Of a stretch of 64,000 nucleotides of DNA, positions 35,078-44,877 are shown in pieces. The notes beneath the pieces are model-generated. The model was not told where the DNA came from. It worked only from the letters and a program-made list of their open reading frames with translations, and made no database searches. The DNA lies in the NCBI GenBank assembly GCA_029266455.1, contig JAQSWV010000001.1:59346-123345 (forward strand), in the 5' to 3' direction. The stretch is from Nocardioidaceae bacterium (GTDB lineage: Bacteria; Actinomycetota; Actinomycetes; Propionibacteriales; Nocardioidaceae). The position numbers and the translations under genes are program-made. How positions within the stretch are numbered: position 1 is the stretch's first letter; the number at the start of each line of letters is the position of its first letter.

Positions 35078-35730
35078 GGGGACGTCCTCTCCGTGGCGTC
35101 GGGTGCGATGAGGCGCTGACCCGGCTGGATCAGGTCCGGGTCGGGGCCGATGGTCCGGCGGTTGGCGGCGTACCAGGCCCGGCACGCGTGGTCGACGCGG
35201 GCGTCGCCCGCGGCGGGGGGCAGCGTGGCCGCGGCCAGCGTCCAGAGGCTGTCGCCGGGTGCCACCGTGACCGCCCGCGCCGAGGCCACGGTGCGCAGGG
35301 CCGCCGGCGTCAGGTCGCCGACCGGCCGGTCCGGGAGTCGGAGGCCGTTGAGCCGGGCGGCACCGGATCCGACGTCGGATCCGGCGGCGGATCCCGCTCC
35401 CGGCACCCCCACTCCCGCGGCAACGGCCAGCCCCAGGCAGGTGGCGGCGGCCGCGCGCCATCTGGGCGGGGCGATCCAGGCGGCCGCGCGGCGTCCCGTG
35501 CGGTGACCGGCGGCGGTCACGACCAGCACCAGGCACCAGTGGCTCCAGCCGGCGGCCGCCGCGAGCACGAGGGCGGCGGTGAGGAGCTCACCGGCACGGT
35601 CGGCGGGCAGGACGGCAGGGCCGGAGTCGGTCAACGAGCGCCCGACCGATGCGGCCAGGTGCAGCAACAGTGCCTCTACGCCGGCGATGACGGCCATCCG
35701 GCAGGCGCGTCTACCCTCGTTGTGGGTCAT
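35074..35730 (-). CDS. Membrane protein with C-terminal LysM domain
   Basis: A 218-residue protein with hydrophobic helices near residues 12-30, 48-75 and 90-108. A LysM domain of about 50 residues follows: VTVAPGDSLWTLAAATLPP, then an expanded loop with HACRAWYAANRRTIG and PDLIQPGQRLIAP. LysM binds the glycan strands of peptidoglycan, so the C-terminus should face the wall. Co-occurrence with the Rv3235-family protein, with a 4-bp overlap, suggests joint function. ATG 35730 is used; an internal ATG at 35697 would start just before the first helix and is equally possible. Confidence 0.8.
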   Translation of the reverse strand: MTHNEGRRACRMAVIAGVEALLLHLAASVGRSLTDSGPAVLPADRAGELLTAALVLAAAAGWSHWCLVLVVTAAGHRTGRRAAAWIAPPRWRAAAATCLGLAVAAGVGVPGAGSAAGSDVGSGAARLNGLRLPDRPVGDLTPAALRTVASARAVTVAPGDSLWTLAAATLPPAAGDARVDHACRAWYAANRRTIGPDPDLIQPGQRLIAPDATERTSP

Positions 35731-35820
35731 TATGCTCTCGATTTCATGCGTTTACCTGTGTTTGCCCACTTTGGCGTGTGCGCCCTTCGAGGTCAATCGG
35801 TTGTCCACCGCCCGTGACGG

Positions 35821-35826
35821 TACGGT
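35821..35826 (+). promoter_or_regulatory. Leaderless -10 element of the gene at 35834
   Basis: TACGGT, 7 nt before the ATG. TTGTCC lies upstream with a short 14-bp spacer. The divergent region 35731-35833 is visibly AT-richer than its surroundings. Confidence 0.5.
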
Positions 35827-35833
35827 CGGCCCC

Positions 35834-36424
35834 ATGCGCTGGGAGCGGCTGTTCACCGAGCTGGAGGCGGAGGCCGCCGAGCTGGACGGTCAGGACCGCG
35901 AGGCCGAGATCGCGGATCGCACCAGGGCGGAGGTCGCACGCACCTCCTGGGTCGACCGGATCCGGGCCGGCATCGGGACCTCGGTGCGACTGCGGCTGCT
36001 GGGCGCGGACCTGGTGGAGGGCACGGTCCTGCAGGTCGGCTCCGACTGGATGCTGCTCCGGGCCGGCGCCAACGACGTGCTGGTGCCCGTCCACGCGGTG
36101 GTGGGTGCGGTGGTGGGTACGGTGGTCGGCGCAGAGGGCGCCGCGGCGGCGGCCCGGGTCGCCGCGCCGGCGCCGGGGGAGGTCGGTGCGCCGACCTGGA
36201 CGGCCGCCTGGCGCGTGCTCGCCCGCGATCGCGCCTCGGTGCGGGTGGTGCGGGCAGGGGGGAGCACGGTGCACGGCGTGCCGGTGCGCGTCGGTGCCGA
36301 CTTCGTCGAGCTCGACCAGACGCTCGGCCAGGAGCAGCGGGACCCTGCGGGTGGCGGCAGGGTGCTGGTGCCGTACGCGGCGATCACCGCGGCCTACACC
36401 CGTACGGATTCCCCCACCCGGTGA
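35834..36424 (+). CDS. Conserved hypothetical protein with two beta-barrel-like segments
   Basis: A 196-residue soluble protein I cannot name. An N-terminal acidic helix (WERLFTELEAEAAELDGQD) is followed by two similar beta-rich stretches: VRLRLLGADLVEGTVLQVGS, DWMLLRAGANDVLVPVHAV (about residues 51-90) and SVRVVRAGGSTVHGVPVRVG, ADFVELDQTLG (about 135-165). Each resembles an Sm/SH3-like small barrel. A run GAVVGTVVGAEGAAAAARVA separates them. It is divergent from the LysM operon. The ATG is supported by the leaderless box. Function unknown. Confidence 0.7.
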   Translation: MRWERLFTELEAEAAELDGQDREAEIADRTRAEVARTSWVDRIRAGIGTSVRLRLLGADLVEGTVLQVGSDWMLLRAGANDVLVPVHAVVGAVVGTVVGAEGAAAAARVAAPAPGEVGAPTWTAAWRVLARDRASVRVVRAGGSTVHGVPVRVGADFVELDQTLGQEQRDPAGGGRVLVPYAAITAAYTRTDSPTR

Positions 36425-36472
36425 CCGACTTCGTCCCGGCCGGCTCTTGCCCGACGTCGCGCCGACGTGGGG

Positions 36473-36727
36473 TCACTCGTCGGCGAGGTCCTCGGCCAGC
36501 TCGCCGAACGGGTGCGCGTCGATGAACTCGCGGGTCTCCGAGTACAGGCGCTGGATGTAGGCCTCGAGCTCGGAGGCCTCGACCCGCCAGGCCCCACGCC
36601 CACCGATCTTTATCGCGGTGAGATCCCCCCGGCGGACCAGCGCATAGGCCTGCGCGGAGGAGATGTTCAGGATCTCGGCGACATCGGCCAGCTGCAGGAA
36701 GCGCGGCTGTCCCGGACCGAGCGGCAT
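36473..36727 (-). CDS. Small MerR/excisionase-type helix-turn-helix protein
   Basis: An 84-residue DNA-binding protein of the HTH_17/AlpA type. FLQLADVAEILNISSAQAYA is helix-turn-helix, LVRRGDLTAIKIGGRGAWRV is the wing, and an acidic tail (EFIDAHPFGELAEDLADE) ends it. Excisionase-family folds are used by phage Xis proteins and also by chromosomal regulators. No integrase or att site is seen nearby, so a chromosomal regulator is more likely. It is divergent from the SAF-domain gene. CACACT lies 6 nt before the ATG as a relaxed -10. It faces the convergent gene at 35834. Confidence 0.82.
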   Translation of the reverse strand: MPLGPGQPRFLQLADVAEILNISSAQAYALVRRGDLTAIKIGGRGAWRVEASELEAYIQRLYSETREFIDAHPFGELAEDLADE

Positions 36728-36837
36728 GGGGCCAGTGTGCCAGCCGGGACCATCGGGACACCGCGCCGGACGTGGCTGTGGACGGGGTTGTGGACAGGCA
36801 CTGGACTCTGCGCCGCTCTCGGCACACAATCGCGACC

Positions 36838-37569
36838 GTGTCGGTTTCTCCCGTTTCGTCCGGTTCCCGGGATGCCGGCGCATCCACGTCGTCTCCTCCG
36901 ACCGGGACGTCCGGCACGACCGACGGACCCGGGTCTGCCTGGGCGGTCCGGCTGCGCCGGCCGCGCTGGACCGACCCGCGGCTGCTTGTCGGTCTGGTGC
37001 TCGTCGCGGTCGCCACGGTGGCCGGCAGCCGGGTGGTCGCCGCAGCGGACGACACGGAGCCGGTGTGGGCCGTGTCGTCCCCCGTCCGCGCCGGCGATCC
37101 CGTCCGCTCGGCGGACCTGGTGGCGACGCCGACCCGGATCGGAAGCGACGACGCAGGCGTGTCGGCCTACCTGTCGGCCGGCTCGGCGCCTCCCGCCGGC
37201 ATGTACACCAGGGACCTGGCAGCCGGCGAGCTGGTGCCGACGACCGCGGTGGGCGAGAGCACCGCCGGCCGAGGTGTCGAGGTGCCGCTGGCGGTGGAGC
37301 CCGGGGACGCGCCGGCCGATCTGGCTCCGGGCGACCTGGTCGACGTCTGGGCGGTGCCGTCGGGAACGTCAGCCCCGCCCGCCGTGCCGCCGCGGGCAGC
37401 CCAGGTCCTGAGCGGCGTCGAGGTCGTCGCCGTGGCCGGGCCCGCCGGCGGCCTCGGGGCTACCGGCCTGCAGGTGCTGTTGCGCATCGTCAGCAGCCCG
37501 GACGAGCTGGGCAGGCCGCTGGCCAGACTGTCCGCCGGCAGCGTGGTGCTTGTCCGGGTCGGTGGCTGA
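36838..37569 (+). CDS. SAF-domain protein, CpaB/RcpC-like
   Basis: A 243-residue membrane-anchored protein. A Ser/Thr/Gly-rich tail of about 35 residues precedes a transmembrane helix (LLVGLVLVAVATVAGSRVVA). A SAF domain follows (VWAVSSPVRAGDPVRSADLV and LAAGELVPTTAVGE), then VPLAVEPGDAPADLAPGDLV, typical of CpaB/RcpC pilus-assembly proteins. The CpaE/TadZ-like ATPase starts at the next base, so the two form a pilus-assembly pair detached from the main tad operon 21 kb away. GTG 36838 is preceded by CACAAT at 7 nt. Confidence 0.78.
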   Translation: MSVSPVSSGSRDAGASTSSPPTGTSGTTDGPGSAWAVRLRRPRWTDPRLLVGLVLVAVATVAGSRVVAAADDTEPVWAVSSPVRAGDPVRSADLVATPTRIGSDDAGVSAYLSAGSAPPAGMYTRDLAAGELVPTTAVGESTAGRGVEVPLAVEPGDAPADLAPGDLVDVWAVPSGTSAPPAVPPRAAQVLSGVEVVAVAGPAGGLGATGLQVLLRIVSSPDELGRPLARLSAGSVVLVRVGG

Positions 37570-38889
37570 GTGCCTCCGTCCCGTCTCCTGGTGGCTGCCG
37601 GCGGTGCGGGCTGGGAGGCGCGGTTGCTGCCGTTGCTGGCGGCCCCGGCGACGCCGGTCGCCCTTGCTCGCCGCTGTGTCGACGTGCCGGACCTGATCGC
37701 GGCGGCAGCCGCCGGACAGGGCACGGTCGCCGCTGTGTCGGCCGGACTGCCCGGGCTCGACGCCGACGTGGTCGCCCGCCTGGCGCGGGAGGGCGTCCCG
37801 GTCGTGGCCGTGGCCGTGGACAGCCCCTCGGCGACCCGGATGGTCCAGCTCGGGATCGAGGCGGTGGTCCACGCGAACAGTGTCACCGCCGACCCTGCGG
37901 TCCTGGTCGGGCGGGTGGTCGAGCTGAGTGCCGGAGGCGCGCGCCCCATGGTCGGGGACGGTGGACCGGTGCGCGCCGTCGGTGGTCCGGTCGACGGGAC
38001 CGACGGTGCCGGTGCGGGGCGCCTGGTGGCCGTGTGGGGGCCGACGGGGGCGCCCGGCCGGTCGACCGTGGCTCTTGGTGTGTCGGCCGCGGCCGCGGGT
38101 GCGGCCACGGAGACGCTGCTCGTCGATGCCGACGTCTACGGCGGCGCCACCGGCCAGATGCTGGCCGTCCTGGACGAGCTGTCCGGTGTGCTGGCGGCCG
38201 CCCGGGCCGCATCCACCGGCTCGCTCGACCAGTCCGCGCTGGCCGAGGCCGCCCGGCGAGTCTCCCCGCGGCTGCGCGTGCTGACCGGCCTGCCCCGCGC
38301 CGACCGGTGGACTGCCATGGGGCCGGCGGCACTGCGTGGTGTCCTCACCCGCGCCCGGCAGGCGGCACCGCTCGTCGTCGTCGACTGCGGGTTCTGCGTC
38401 GAGCTGGATGAGGAGCTCTCGTACGACACCGCCGCCCCGCGCCGCAACGGCGCCACGGTGACCGCGCTGGAGCAGGCTGACCTCGTGGTGGTGGTGGGCA
38501 GCGCCGACCCGTTGGGCCTCGCCCGGCTGGCCCGGGCGCGGCACGATCTGCGCGACCGTGTCCCCGGCGCCCATGTGCGCCTTGTCGTCAACCGGGTGCG
38601 CGGCGGGCTGGGCTGGTCGCGCGACGACGTCTCGCGGACCCTGCTGCGAGCCATCGGGGAGGTGCCGCTGGCCTACCTGCCACTCGACCAGTCCGCGGTC
38701 GACGCCTGCTGGATCACCGGTCAGACCCTGCCCGAGGCCGCGGCCCAGTCGCCGCTGACCCGGGCCATGGCCGAGCTGGCAGCCGCCGTCGGCCATGAGC
38801 TCGACGCGCTTGCCGGAGCGGTGCCCCCTGCGGTGCCCGGTGTGCCGGGGCGCGCGCCCAGCCGTCGTCACTCCCGGCTCAGGCGCTGA
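37570..38889 (+). CDS. CpaE/TadZ-like MinD-family ATPase
   Basis: A 439-residue protein. Residues 1-125 form a receiver-like domain without a clear phospho-acceptor, as in CpaE/TadZ. A MinD/ParA-type ATPase follows, with deviant Walker A GPTGAPGRST near 158-167, LLVDADVYGGATGQML as the switch and VVVVDCGFCVELDEEL as Walker B. VNRVRGGLGWSRDDV and the final LPLDQSAVDACWI match the family. TadZ proteins position Tad pilus machinery at the cell pole. It directly abuts the SAF gene. The Walker A carries Ala-Pro where Lys is usual at the first position, so ATP use may differ. Convergent 11-bp overlap with the next gene. Confidence 0.8.
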   Translation: MPPSRLLVAAGGAGWEARLLPLLAAPATPVALARRCVDVPDLIAAAAAGQGTVAAVSAGLPGLDADVVARLAREGVPVVAVAVDSPSATRMVQLGIEAVVHANSVTADPAVLVGRVVELSAGGARPMVGDGGPVRAVGGPVDGTDGAGAGRLVAVWGPTGAPGRSTVALGVSAAAAGAATETLLVDADVYGGATGQMLAVLDELSGVLAAARAASTGSLDQSALAEAARRVSPRLRVLTGLPRADRWTAMGPAALRGVLTRARQAAPLVVVDCGFCVELDEELSYDTAAPRRNGATVTALEQADLVVVVGSADPLGLARLARARHDLRDRVPGAHVRLVVNRVRGGLGWSRDDVSRTLLRAIGEVPLAYLPLDQSAVDACWITGQTLPEAAAQSPLTRAMAELAAAVGHELDALAGAVPPAVPGVPGRAPSRRHSRLRR

Positions 38890-40219
38890 ACAGGAGCAGC
38901 AGCCCACCGGTGGTGTATCCCACCATCACCACCAGCAGCGCCAGCTGACCGCTCACGCGATGCCCGGCGGGGAGCACGCGCACGGCCCGGTCATGCGCGG
39001 CCACGACGCCCAGCACGTGGCCGGCGACGATCGCCGAGACCTTGAGCCCGGCGAGGATCGCAGGATGCGCGGACAACACGAACTGCACCTCGAGCCCGGC
39101 GGTGCCGAGGTAGTCGTCCCCGCGAGTGAGCGGGTCGGACAGCTGCACGAGCACCGACTGCCCGTACTCCACCAGCAGGGTCAGGTAGTGCGCGATCACA
39201 TAGCCCACCACGATGGGGACCAACGAGTGCGCCAGCAGCCGGGGCAGCTCGCGACGTCGGGTCGCGTCCACCCCCGCCGTCGCCATCGCGGCCAGGCCGA
39301 ACGTGACCGCCACCAGCAGCACGAAGCCGGTCAGCACCAGGGTGTCGCGCAGCTGCGGGTCGAGGTCGCCGGGCCGGGCTGTCTGCTCCAACCAGTACGT
39401 CGAGGCGGCGAAGCTGTCGAACGCCGTGGAGCCCAGCAGCACCGACACGACCGCGAGCAGGCCACGGTCGGCGACGACGCCGTCGAGCCCGTCCAGAGGG
39501 TTGCGCACCACCAGCCGGCCCGCACCTCGGTCATTCTGTCGCCGCCCCCACGGTGACAGCCTCGCCACCAGCCCGAAGTAGACCTCGAACGGGTCGGCAC
39601 GTTCGAACCAGCGGGTGCCGAAGATCGCACCGCCGAGCAGCATCACGCCGGCGTACACCAGCAGCCAGGTGAGCACGGTCGACACGAACGCCGAGTCGCG
39701 GTCGACCAGCTCGGTCCACACGAACGCGAACAGACCGCCGGCGGCCGGCCAGTACCCGAGCCGGGCGGGATACTCCGCGATGCCCCGGGAGGGCCGCGTG
39801 CGCATCATCCGGGTCAGGCCCAGGTGCACCGTGCGAACGGGGGACAGCAGCGGCCAGACGTTGCCCGCGAGCAGGCTCACGGGCACCATGCCGACCCACA
39901 GGTAGACGTAGAAGACGCCGATGACCGGGTTCACGGTGACGTCCTGCCCGGCGACGGCGGCCCAGCCGACGTAGGCGGCCAGCGCGAGGCCGAAGGCGCG
40001 CACCCCGTTGCGAACCCACGGCGAGTCGACAGCCGCGGTCACCACCGGCGGCAGGTCCCGGCCGGCGGCGTCCCCCCGGAACCGCGACGTGGGCCATGAG
40101 AAGGCAAGGATCGCGAACGACACCGCCAAGGCCCAGCCCGCGCCGGCGAGCACGTACGACAGCGGCAGCGGCAGGTCGCTGGCACCTCCGACCCCGTGCG
40201 CGAGCAGCCGGTCGGTCAC
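38879..40219 (-). CDS. Polytopic membrane protein of unknown function
   Basis: A 446-residue integral membrane protein with about ten to eleven hydrophobic helices, for example PLSYVLAGAGWALAVSFAIL, GVFYVYLWVGMVPVSLLAG, STVLTWLLVYAGVMLLGGAI, LARLLAHSLVPIVVGYVIAH and the C-terminal LALLVVMVGYTTGGLLLLFS. Between helices lie charged loops such as RTRPSRGIAEYPARLGYWPA. No transporter or enzyme motif is evident and I do not recognise a family. The GTG at 40219 is fixed by GGAGGAG immediately upstream (CCGGAGGAGAC). It runs divergently from the WS/DGAT gene. Confidence 0.75.
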   Translation of the reverse strand: MTDRLLAHGVGGASDLPLPLSYVLAGAGWALAVSFAILAFSWPTSRFRGDAAGRDLPPVVTAAVDSPWVRNGVRAFGLALAAYVGWAAVAGQDVTVNPVIGVFYVYLWVGMVPVSLLAGNVWPLLSPVRTVHLGLTRMMRTRPSRGIAEYPARLGYWPAAGGLFAFVWTELVDRDSAFVSTVLTWLLVYAGVMLLGGAIFGTRWFERADPFEVYFGLVARLSPWGRRQNDRGAGRLVVRNPLDGLDGVVADRGLLAVVSVLLGSTAFDSFAASTYWLEQTARPGDLDPQLRDTLVLTGFVLLVAVTFGLAAMATAGVDATRRRELPRLLAHSLVPIVVGYVIAHYLTLLVEYGQSVLVQLSDPLTRGDDYLGTAGLEVQFVLSAHPAILAGLKVSAIVAGHVLGVVAAHDRAVRVLPAGHRVSGQLALLVVMVGYTTGGLLLLFSA

Positions 40220-40353
40220 GTCTCCTCCGGTGGCACGGCGAGCAGGGATCCCGCGGGTATCCGGTCCGCGCGCAGCCCGGACGAGCGTGGCACGATGCCA
40301 GTCCGCGAGGGACAGTGAAGCCTGTCGACGGCCTCGACGGCGGAAGGACCACG

Positions 40354-41961
40354 ATGCCAGACCGGATGCGTGCCGAGGACATGGCCCTGCTGGCCGCGGA
40401 GACACCCCGCGCCCCGCGCCAGGTGTCGGTGGTGCTGGTCCTCGACCCCGGCCCCGACGGGTTCGACTCAGAACGGCTGCAGCGGCTCATCGACGACCGC
40501 ATCGCCCTGGTGCCGCGCTACCGGCAGCGCGTGCAGCCGGTCATCGGCGGGCTGGCGCCGCCCGCGTGGGTCGATGACGAGCACTTCGACCTGAGCTACC
40601 ACGTACGACGCTCGGCCCTGCCGCGCCCCGGAACCATGGCCCAGCTGCGCGACCTCGTCGCCCGCCTGGTGGCCAGGCCCCTCGACCGCGAGCGCCCGCT
40701 GTGGGAGATCTATCTGGTCGAGGGACTCGAGCGTGGGCAGGTCGCCGTGGTGCTCAAGACCCACGAGGCCCTGGTGGACGGGGCCGAGACCGTCGCGCTC
40801 GGCCAGATCATCCTGGACGAGACCCCGGAGCCTCCCGAGCTGCCCGCCGACCACTGGGTGCCGATGGCGGCGCCGTCACAGCTCAGCCTGGCGGCGGAGT
40901 CCGTGTTCCACCTGATCCGCAACCCGCAGCGGCTGCCCCGGCTCGCCCTCACCATGGCGCAGGCCGTCTCGGACACCGCCGAGCGGCTCGGAGACGCGGT
41001 GGGGCTGCCCACCGCCGGGCCGGTGCCCACCTCGCCGCTGTCTCGGCAGCTGTCCCGCCAGCGCCGGTTCGTGACGGTGGCCAGCGGGCTGGACGATCAC
41101 CGTGCCGTGCGGGACACGCATGGCGGCACGGTCAACGACGTGGTGCTCAGCGCCGTGACCGGAGCGCTCCGAGCCTGGCTGCTCACACGGGGGGAGCGGA
41201 TCCCGCCGGAGTCGACCGTCCGGGCGATGGTGCCGCTCAGCGTGCGCGACGGAGCGGCCGAGCCGACGTCCCTGGGCAGCCAGGTGGCCGGGCACCTGCT
41301 CGCCCTGCCGGTCGGCGAGGCGGACCCCGTGATGCGGCTGCACCAGGTGTCGTACGCCCTCAAGGCACACAAGGAGACCGGGATGGCGGTAGCGGCCAGC
41401 CGGCTGGCCTCCCTGCCCGGCTTCGCCTCCACGACGTTCCACCTGCTCGGAGCGCGGGTCGCCGACAGCCAGGCCGGGCTGCCGTACCAGCTGGTCGTCA
41501 CCAACGTGCCCGGGCCGCAGGAGCCGGTGTACGCGGCCGGAGCCCGGCTCGTCGCGACCTACCCGGTGCTGCCGCTGCGCGAGCATCGCGCGCTCGCCAT
41601 CGGGGTCACGTCGTACGACGGCGCTGTCTTCTACGGCATCAACGCCGACCGGGACGCGATCGGTGACGCAGAGCTGCTCGGTCAGTGTCTTGCGGACGCC
41701 ATCGAGGAGCTGGTGGAGACGACCCGCGACCGGTCGCGGGCCCCCCGTGGCCGTGCCGACCCGGACGCCACCGTCGCGCCTGCCGTGAAGAAGCCGCCCG
41801 CCAAGAAGCCCGCGGCGAAGAAGCCTGCGGCGAAGAAGCCTGCGGCGAAGAAGCCTGCGGCGAAGAAGCCTGCGGCGAAGAAGGCGGTGGCCCAGAAGAA
41901 GGCGCCCGCCAAGAAGGCGCCCGCCAAGAAGGCGCCCGCCGCCACGAAGTCGCCGTCGTGA
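40354..41961 (+). CDS. WS/DGAT-family acyltransferase with altered catalytic motif and Lys/Ala/Pro tail
   Basis: A 535-residue protein. Residues 1-460 form a wax ester synthase/diacylglycerol acyltransferase fold: AEDMALLAAETPRAP at the start, RPLWEIYLVEGL with the PLWE motif near 114-125, GTVNDVVLSAVTGALR with the structural ND motif, and TNVPGPQEPVYAAGA. The catalytic HHxxxDG reads HEALVDG (137-143), so the second, essential His is Glu. Acyltransfer by the usual mechanism is doubtful. The last 65 residues are KKPAA and KKAPA pentapeptide repeats like those of histone-like proteins, which could bind DNA, RNA or membrane. GTGA overlap with the DUF6912 gene. GGAAGGA precedes the ATG. Confidence 0.85.
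   Translation: MPDRMRAEDMALLAAETPRAPRQVSVVLVLDPGPDGFDSERLQRLIDDRIALVPRYRQRVQPVIGGLAPPAWVDDEHFDLSYHVRRSALPRPGTMAQLRDLVARLVARPLDRERPLWEIYLVEGLERGQVAVVLKTHEALVDGAETVALGQIILDETPEPPELPADHWVPMAAPSQLSLAAESVFHLIRNPQRLPRLALTMAQAVSDTAERLGDAVGLPTAGPVPTSPLSRQLSRQRRFVTVASGLDDHRAVRDTHGGTVNDVVLSAVTGALRAWLLTRGERIPPESTVRAMVPLSVRDGAAEPTSLGSQVAGHLLALPVGEADPVMRLHQVSYALKAHKETGMAVAASRLASLPGFASTTFHLLGARVADSQAGLPYQLVVTNVPGPQEPVYAAGARLVATYPVLPLREHRALAIGVTSYDGAVFYGINADRDAIGDAELLGQCLADAIEELVETTRDRSRAPRGRADPDATVAPAVKKPPAKKPAAKKPAAKKPAAKKPAAKKPAAKKAVAQKKAPAKKAPAKKAPAATKSPS
41803..41877 (+). repeat. 15-bp in-frame repeat AAGAAGCCTGCGGCG x5
   Basis: Five tandem copies (the first has CCC for CCT) encode KKPAA five times in the tail of the WS/DGAT gene. 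The near identity at third positions points to recent expansion. Confidence 0.92.
41896..41940 (+). repeat. 15-bp in-frame repeat AAGAAGGCGCCCGCC x3
   Basis: A second, different pentapeptide array (KKAPA three times), separated from the first by KKAVAQ, in the same tail. Confidence 0.92.
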
Positions 41962-42437
41962 CCCAGCGGGTCTACGTCCCCCTCGACCGCGCGGCGCTCG
42001 AGCGGCTCGCAGCCGGTGAGCTGGGGCCGCCGCCGCTGGACGGCTACGCCGCCACTGACGCGCTTCGGGGCTGGTACGACGAGGGCGCGAGGCCGGGCGC
42101 CGACGATGAGCTGCTGGAGGCGGTGGCGGCAGCGCTCGCGGCGCAGGCGAGCCTTGCCGGGCTGGACGCCTCGGGGTCCGCCCGGCTGGTGGCCGCCGTG
42201 GACGTGAGCGAGGTGCGGCCGGATGAGTCGGAGCAACCTGGCCGGGTCCGACTCGATGCGGCCGTGCCGCTGCGCGACGTGGCCGCCGTGCTGGCTGACG
42301 GCCCGGACGCCGCCGACGACGTGCGCGCAGCGGTCTCCGACCCTTCGGACGAGCATCTGGACGCGGTGGAGAGACACGGTCTGGCCTGGTGGGGGCCGGC
42401 CGAGGTCTCTGACCTGGCGGCACAGTTGACCGGCTGA
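41958..42437 (+). CDS. DUF6912-like protein
   Basis: A 159-residue soluble protein. RVYVPLDRAALERLAAGEL at the start and LLEAVAAALAAQASLAGLD, then RLVAAVDVSEVRP and RVRLDAAVPLRDVAAVLAD, match an actinobacterial family annotated DUF6912; the assignment is from recall of the pattern. No catalytic motif is seen. HGLAWWGPAEVSDL near the C-terminus is conserved in the family. The GTG overlaps the WS/DGAT stop (GTGA), so the products are made together and may act together. Function unknown. Confidence 0.72.
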   Translation: MTQRVYVPLDRAALERLAAGELGPPPLDGYAATDALRGWYDEGARPGADDELLEAVAAALAAQASLAGLDASGSARLVAAVDVSEVRPDESEQPGRVRLDAAVPLRDVAAVLADGPDAADDVRAAVSDPSDEHLDAVERHGLAWWGPAEVSDLAAQLTG

Positions 42438-42494
42438 CCTGCGGACCGTTCGCCCGGGGTTGGCGCCATCCATCAGCGGTGTCAGGATCGGAGC

Positions 42495-44126
<1,632 letters not shown>

Positions 44127-44148
44127 CCACTCGGCCGGCAACGGCTGG

Positions 44149-44877
44149 CTACGGGCGGGACAGCCCGCGGACGCCATCCGGGTCGGTGACGACCCGGCGG
44201 GCGACGTCGCTCAGCCGGGTGCCGGTCGACCGGGCGTGCGAGCGCAGCAGGTCGAAGGCATCGTCCACGCTGACACCGTGCATCTGCGCCAGGGCGCCCT
44301 TGGCCTGTTCGACCACGATCCGGCTGTTGAGCGCCGTCTGCAGCTGCTCGGCCAGCACCTCGCTGCGCCGGATGGCACGCTCCTGCATCAGCCCGATCGT
44401 GGCCACGTCGGCAAGCGCCTGCACGATGTGCGCGTCGGCCGGCTCGAGCCGGGTGGGCTGACGACCGAAGACGTTGAGCGCCCCGATCACCTCACTGCGC
44501 AGCTTGAGCGGTACCGCGTGCACCGAGCGGAAGCCGGCCTCGACGGCGCGCGGAGCGAACTGCGGCCAGGGCGTGTCGTCGTCGTGCAGGTCGGCGTTGA
44601 CCACGCCGACGCCCGTCCGGAAGCAGTCGAGGCATGGCCCCTGGTCGTTCTGGACCTGGAACAGCTCGAGCAGCCGGGTCGCCTCGGTGGAAGCGCCCAT
44701 GAACCGCAGCCGACCCTGGTGGTCGGCCAGCATCAGGCCCACCGCCGAGTCGGGGACCAGCTCGGCCGCGCGCGCGGTGATCAGGTGCAGGAAGTCGACC
44801 ACGTCGAAATCGGCGACCAGCGTGTCGGCGACCTCCACGAAGACCCCCGCGAGCCGCTCGACCGGAAACGTCGTCAT
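44149..44877 (-). CDS. GAF-ANTAR regulator
   Basis: A 242-residue protein. The N-terminal GAF domain (about residues 10-165) includes AVGLMLADHQGRLRFMGAST, DQGPCLDCFRTG and HAVPLKLRSEVIGALNVFG. The C-terminal ANTAR domain (LAEQLQTALNSRIVVEQAKG, then ALAQMHGVSVDDAFDLLRSHARSTGTR) binds paired RNA hairpins to prevent transcription termination. The GAF domain may sense a small ligand or redox state. It overlaps the preceding GAF-ANTAR gene by 4 bp (ATGA), making a two-regulator operon. The RNA targets are unknown. Confidence 0.9.
   Translation of the reverse strand: MTTFPVERLAGVFVEVADTLVADFDVVDFLHLITARAAELVPDSAVGLMLADHQGRLRFMGASTEATRLLELFQVQNDQGPCLDCFRTGVGVVNADLHDDDTPWPQFAPRAVEAGFRSVHAVPLKLRSEVIGALNVFGRQPTRLEPADAHIVQALADVATIGLMQERAIRRSEVLAEQLQTALNSRIVVEQAKGALAQMHGVSVDDAFDLLRSHARSTGTRLSDVARRVVTDPDGVRGLSRP

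Noticed and set aside
36473..36727. Excisionase-like gene as a sign of an integrated element
   Set aside because: No integrase, att-like repeats or other phage genes are nearby; conserved chromosomal genes flank it.
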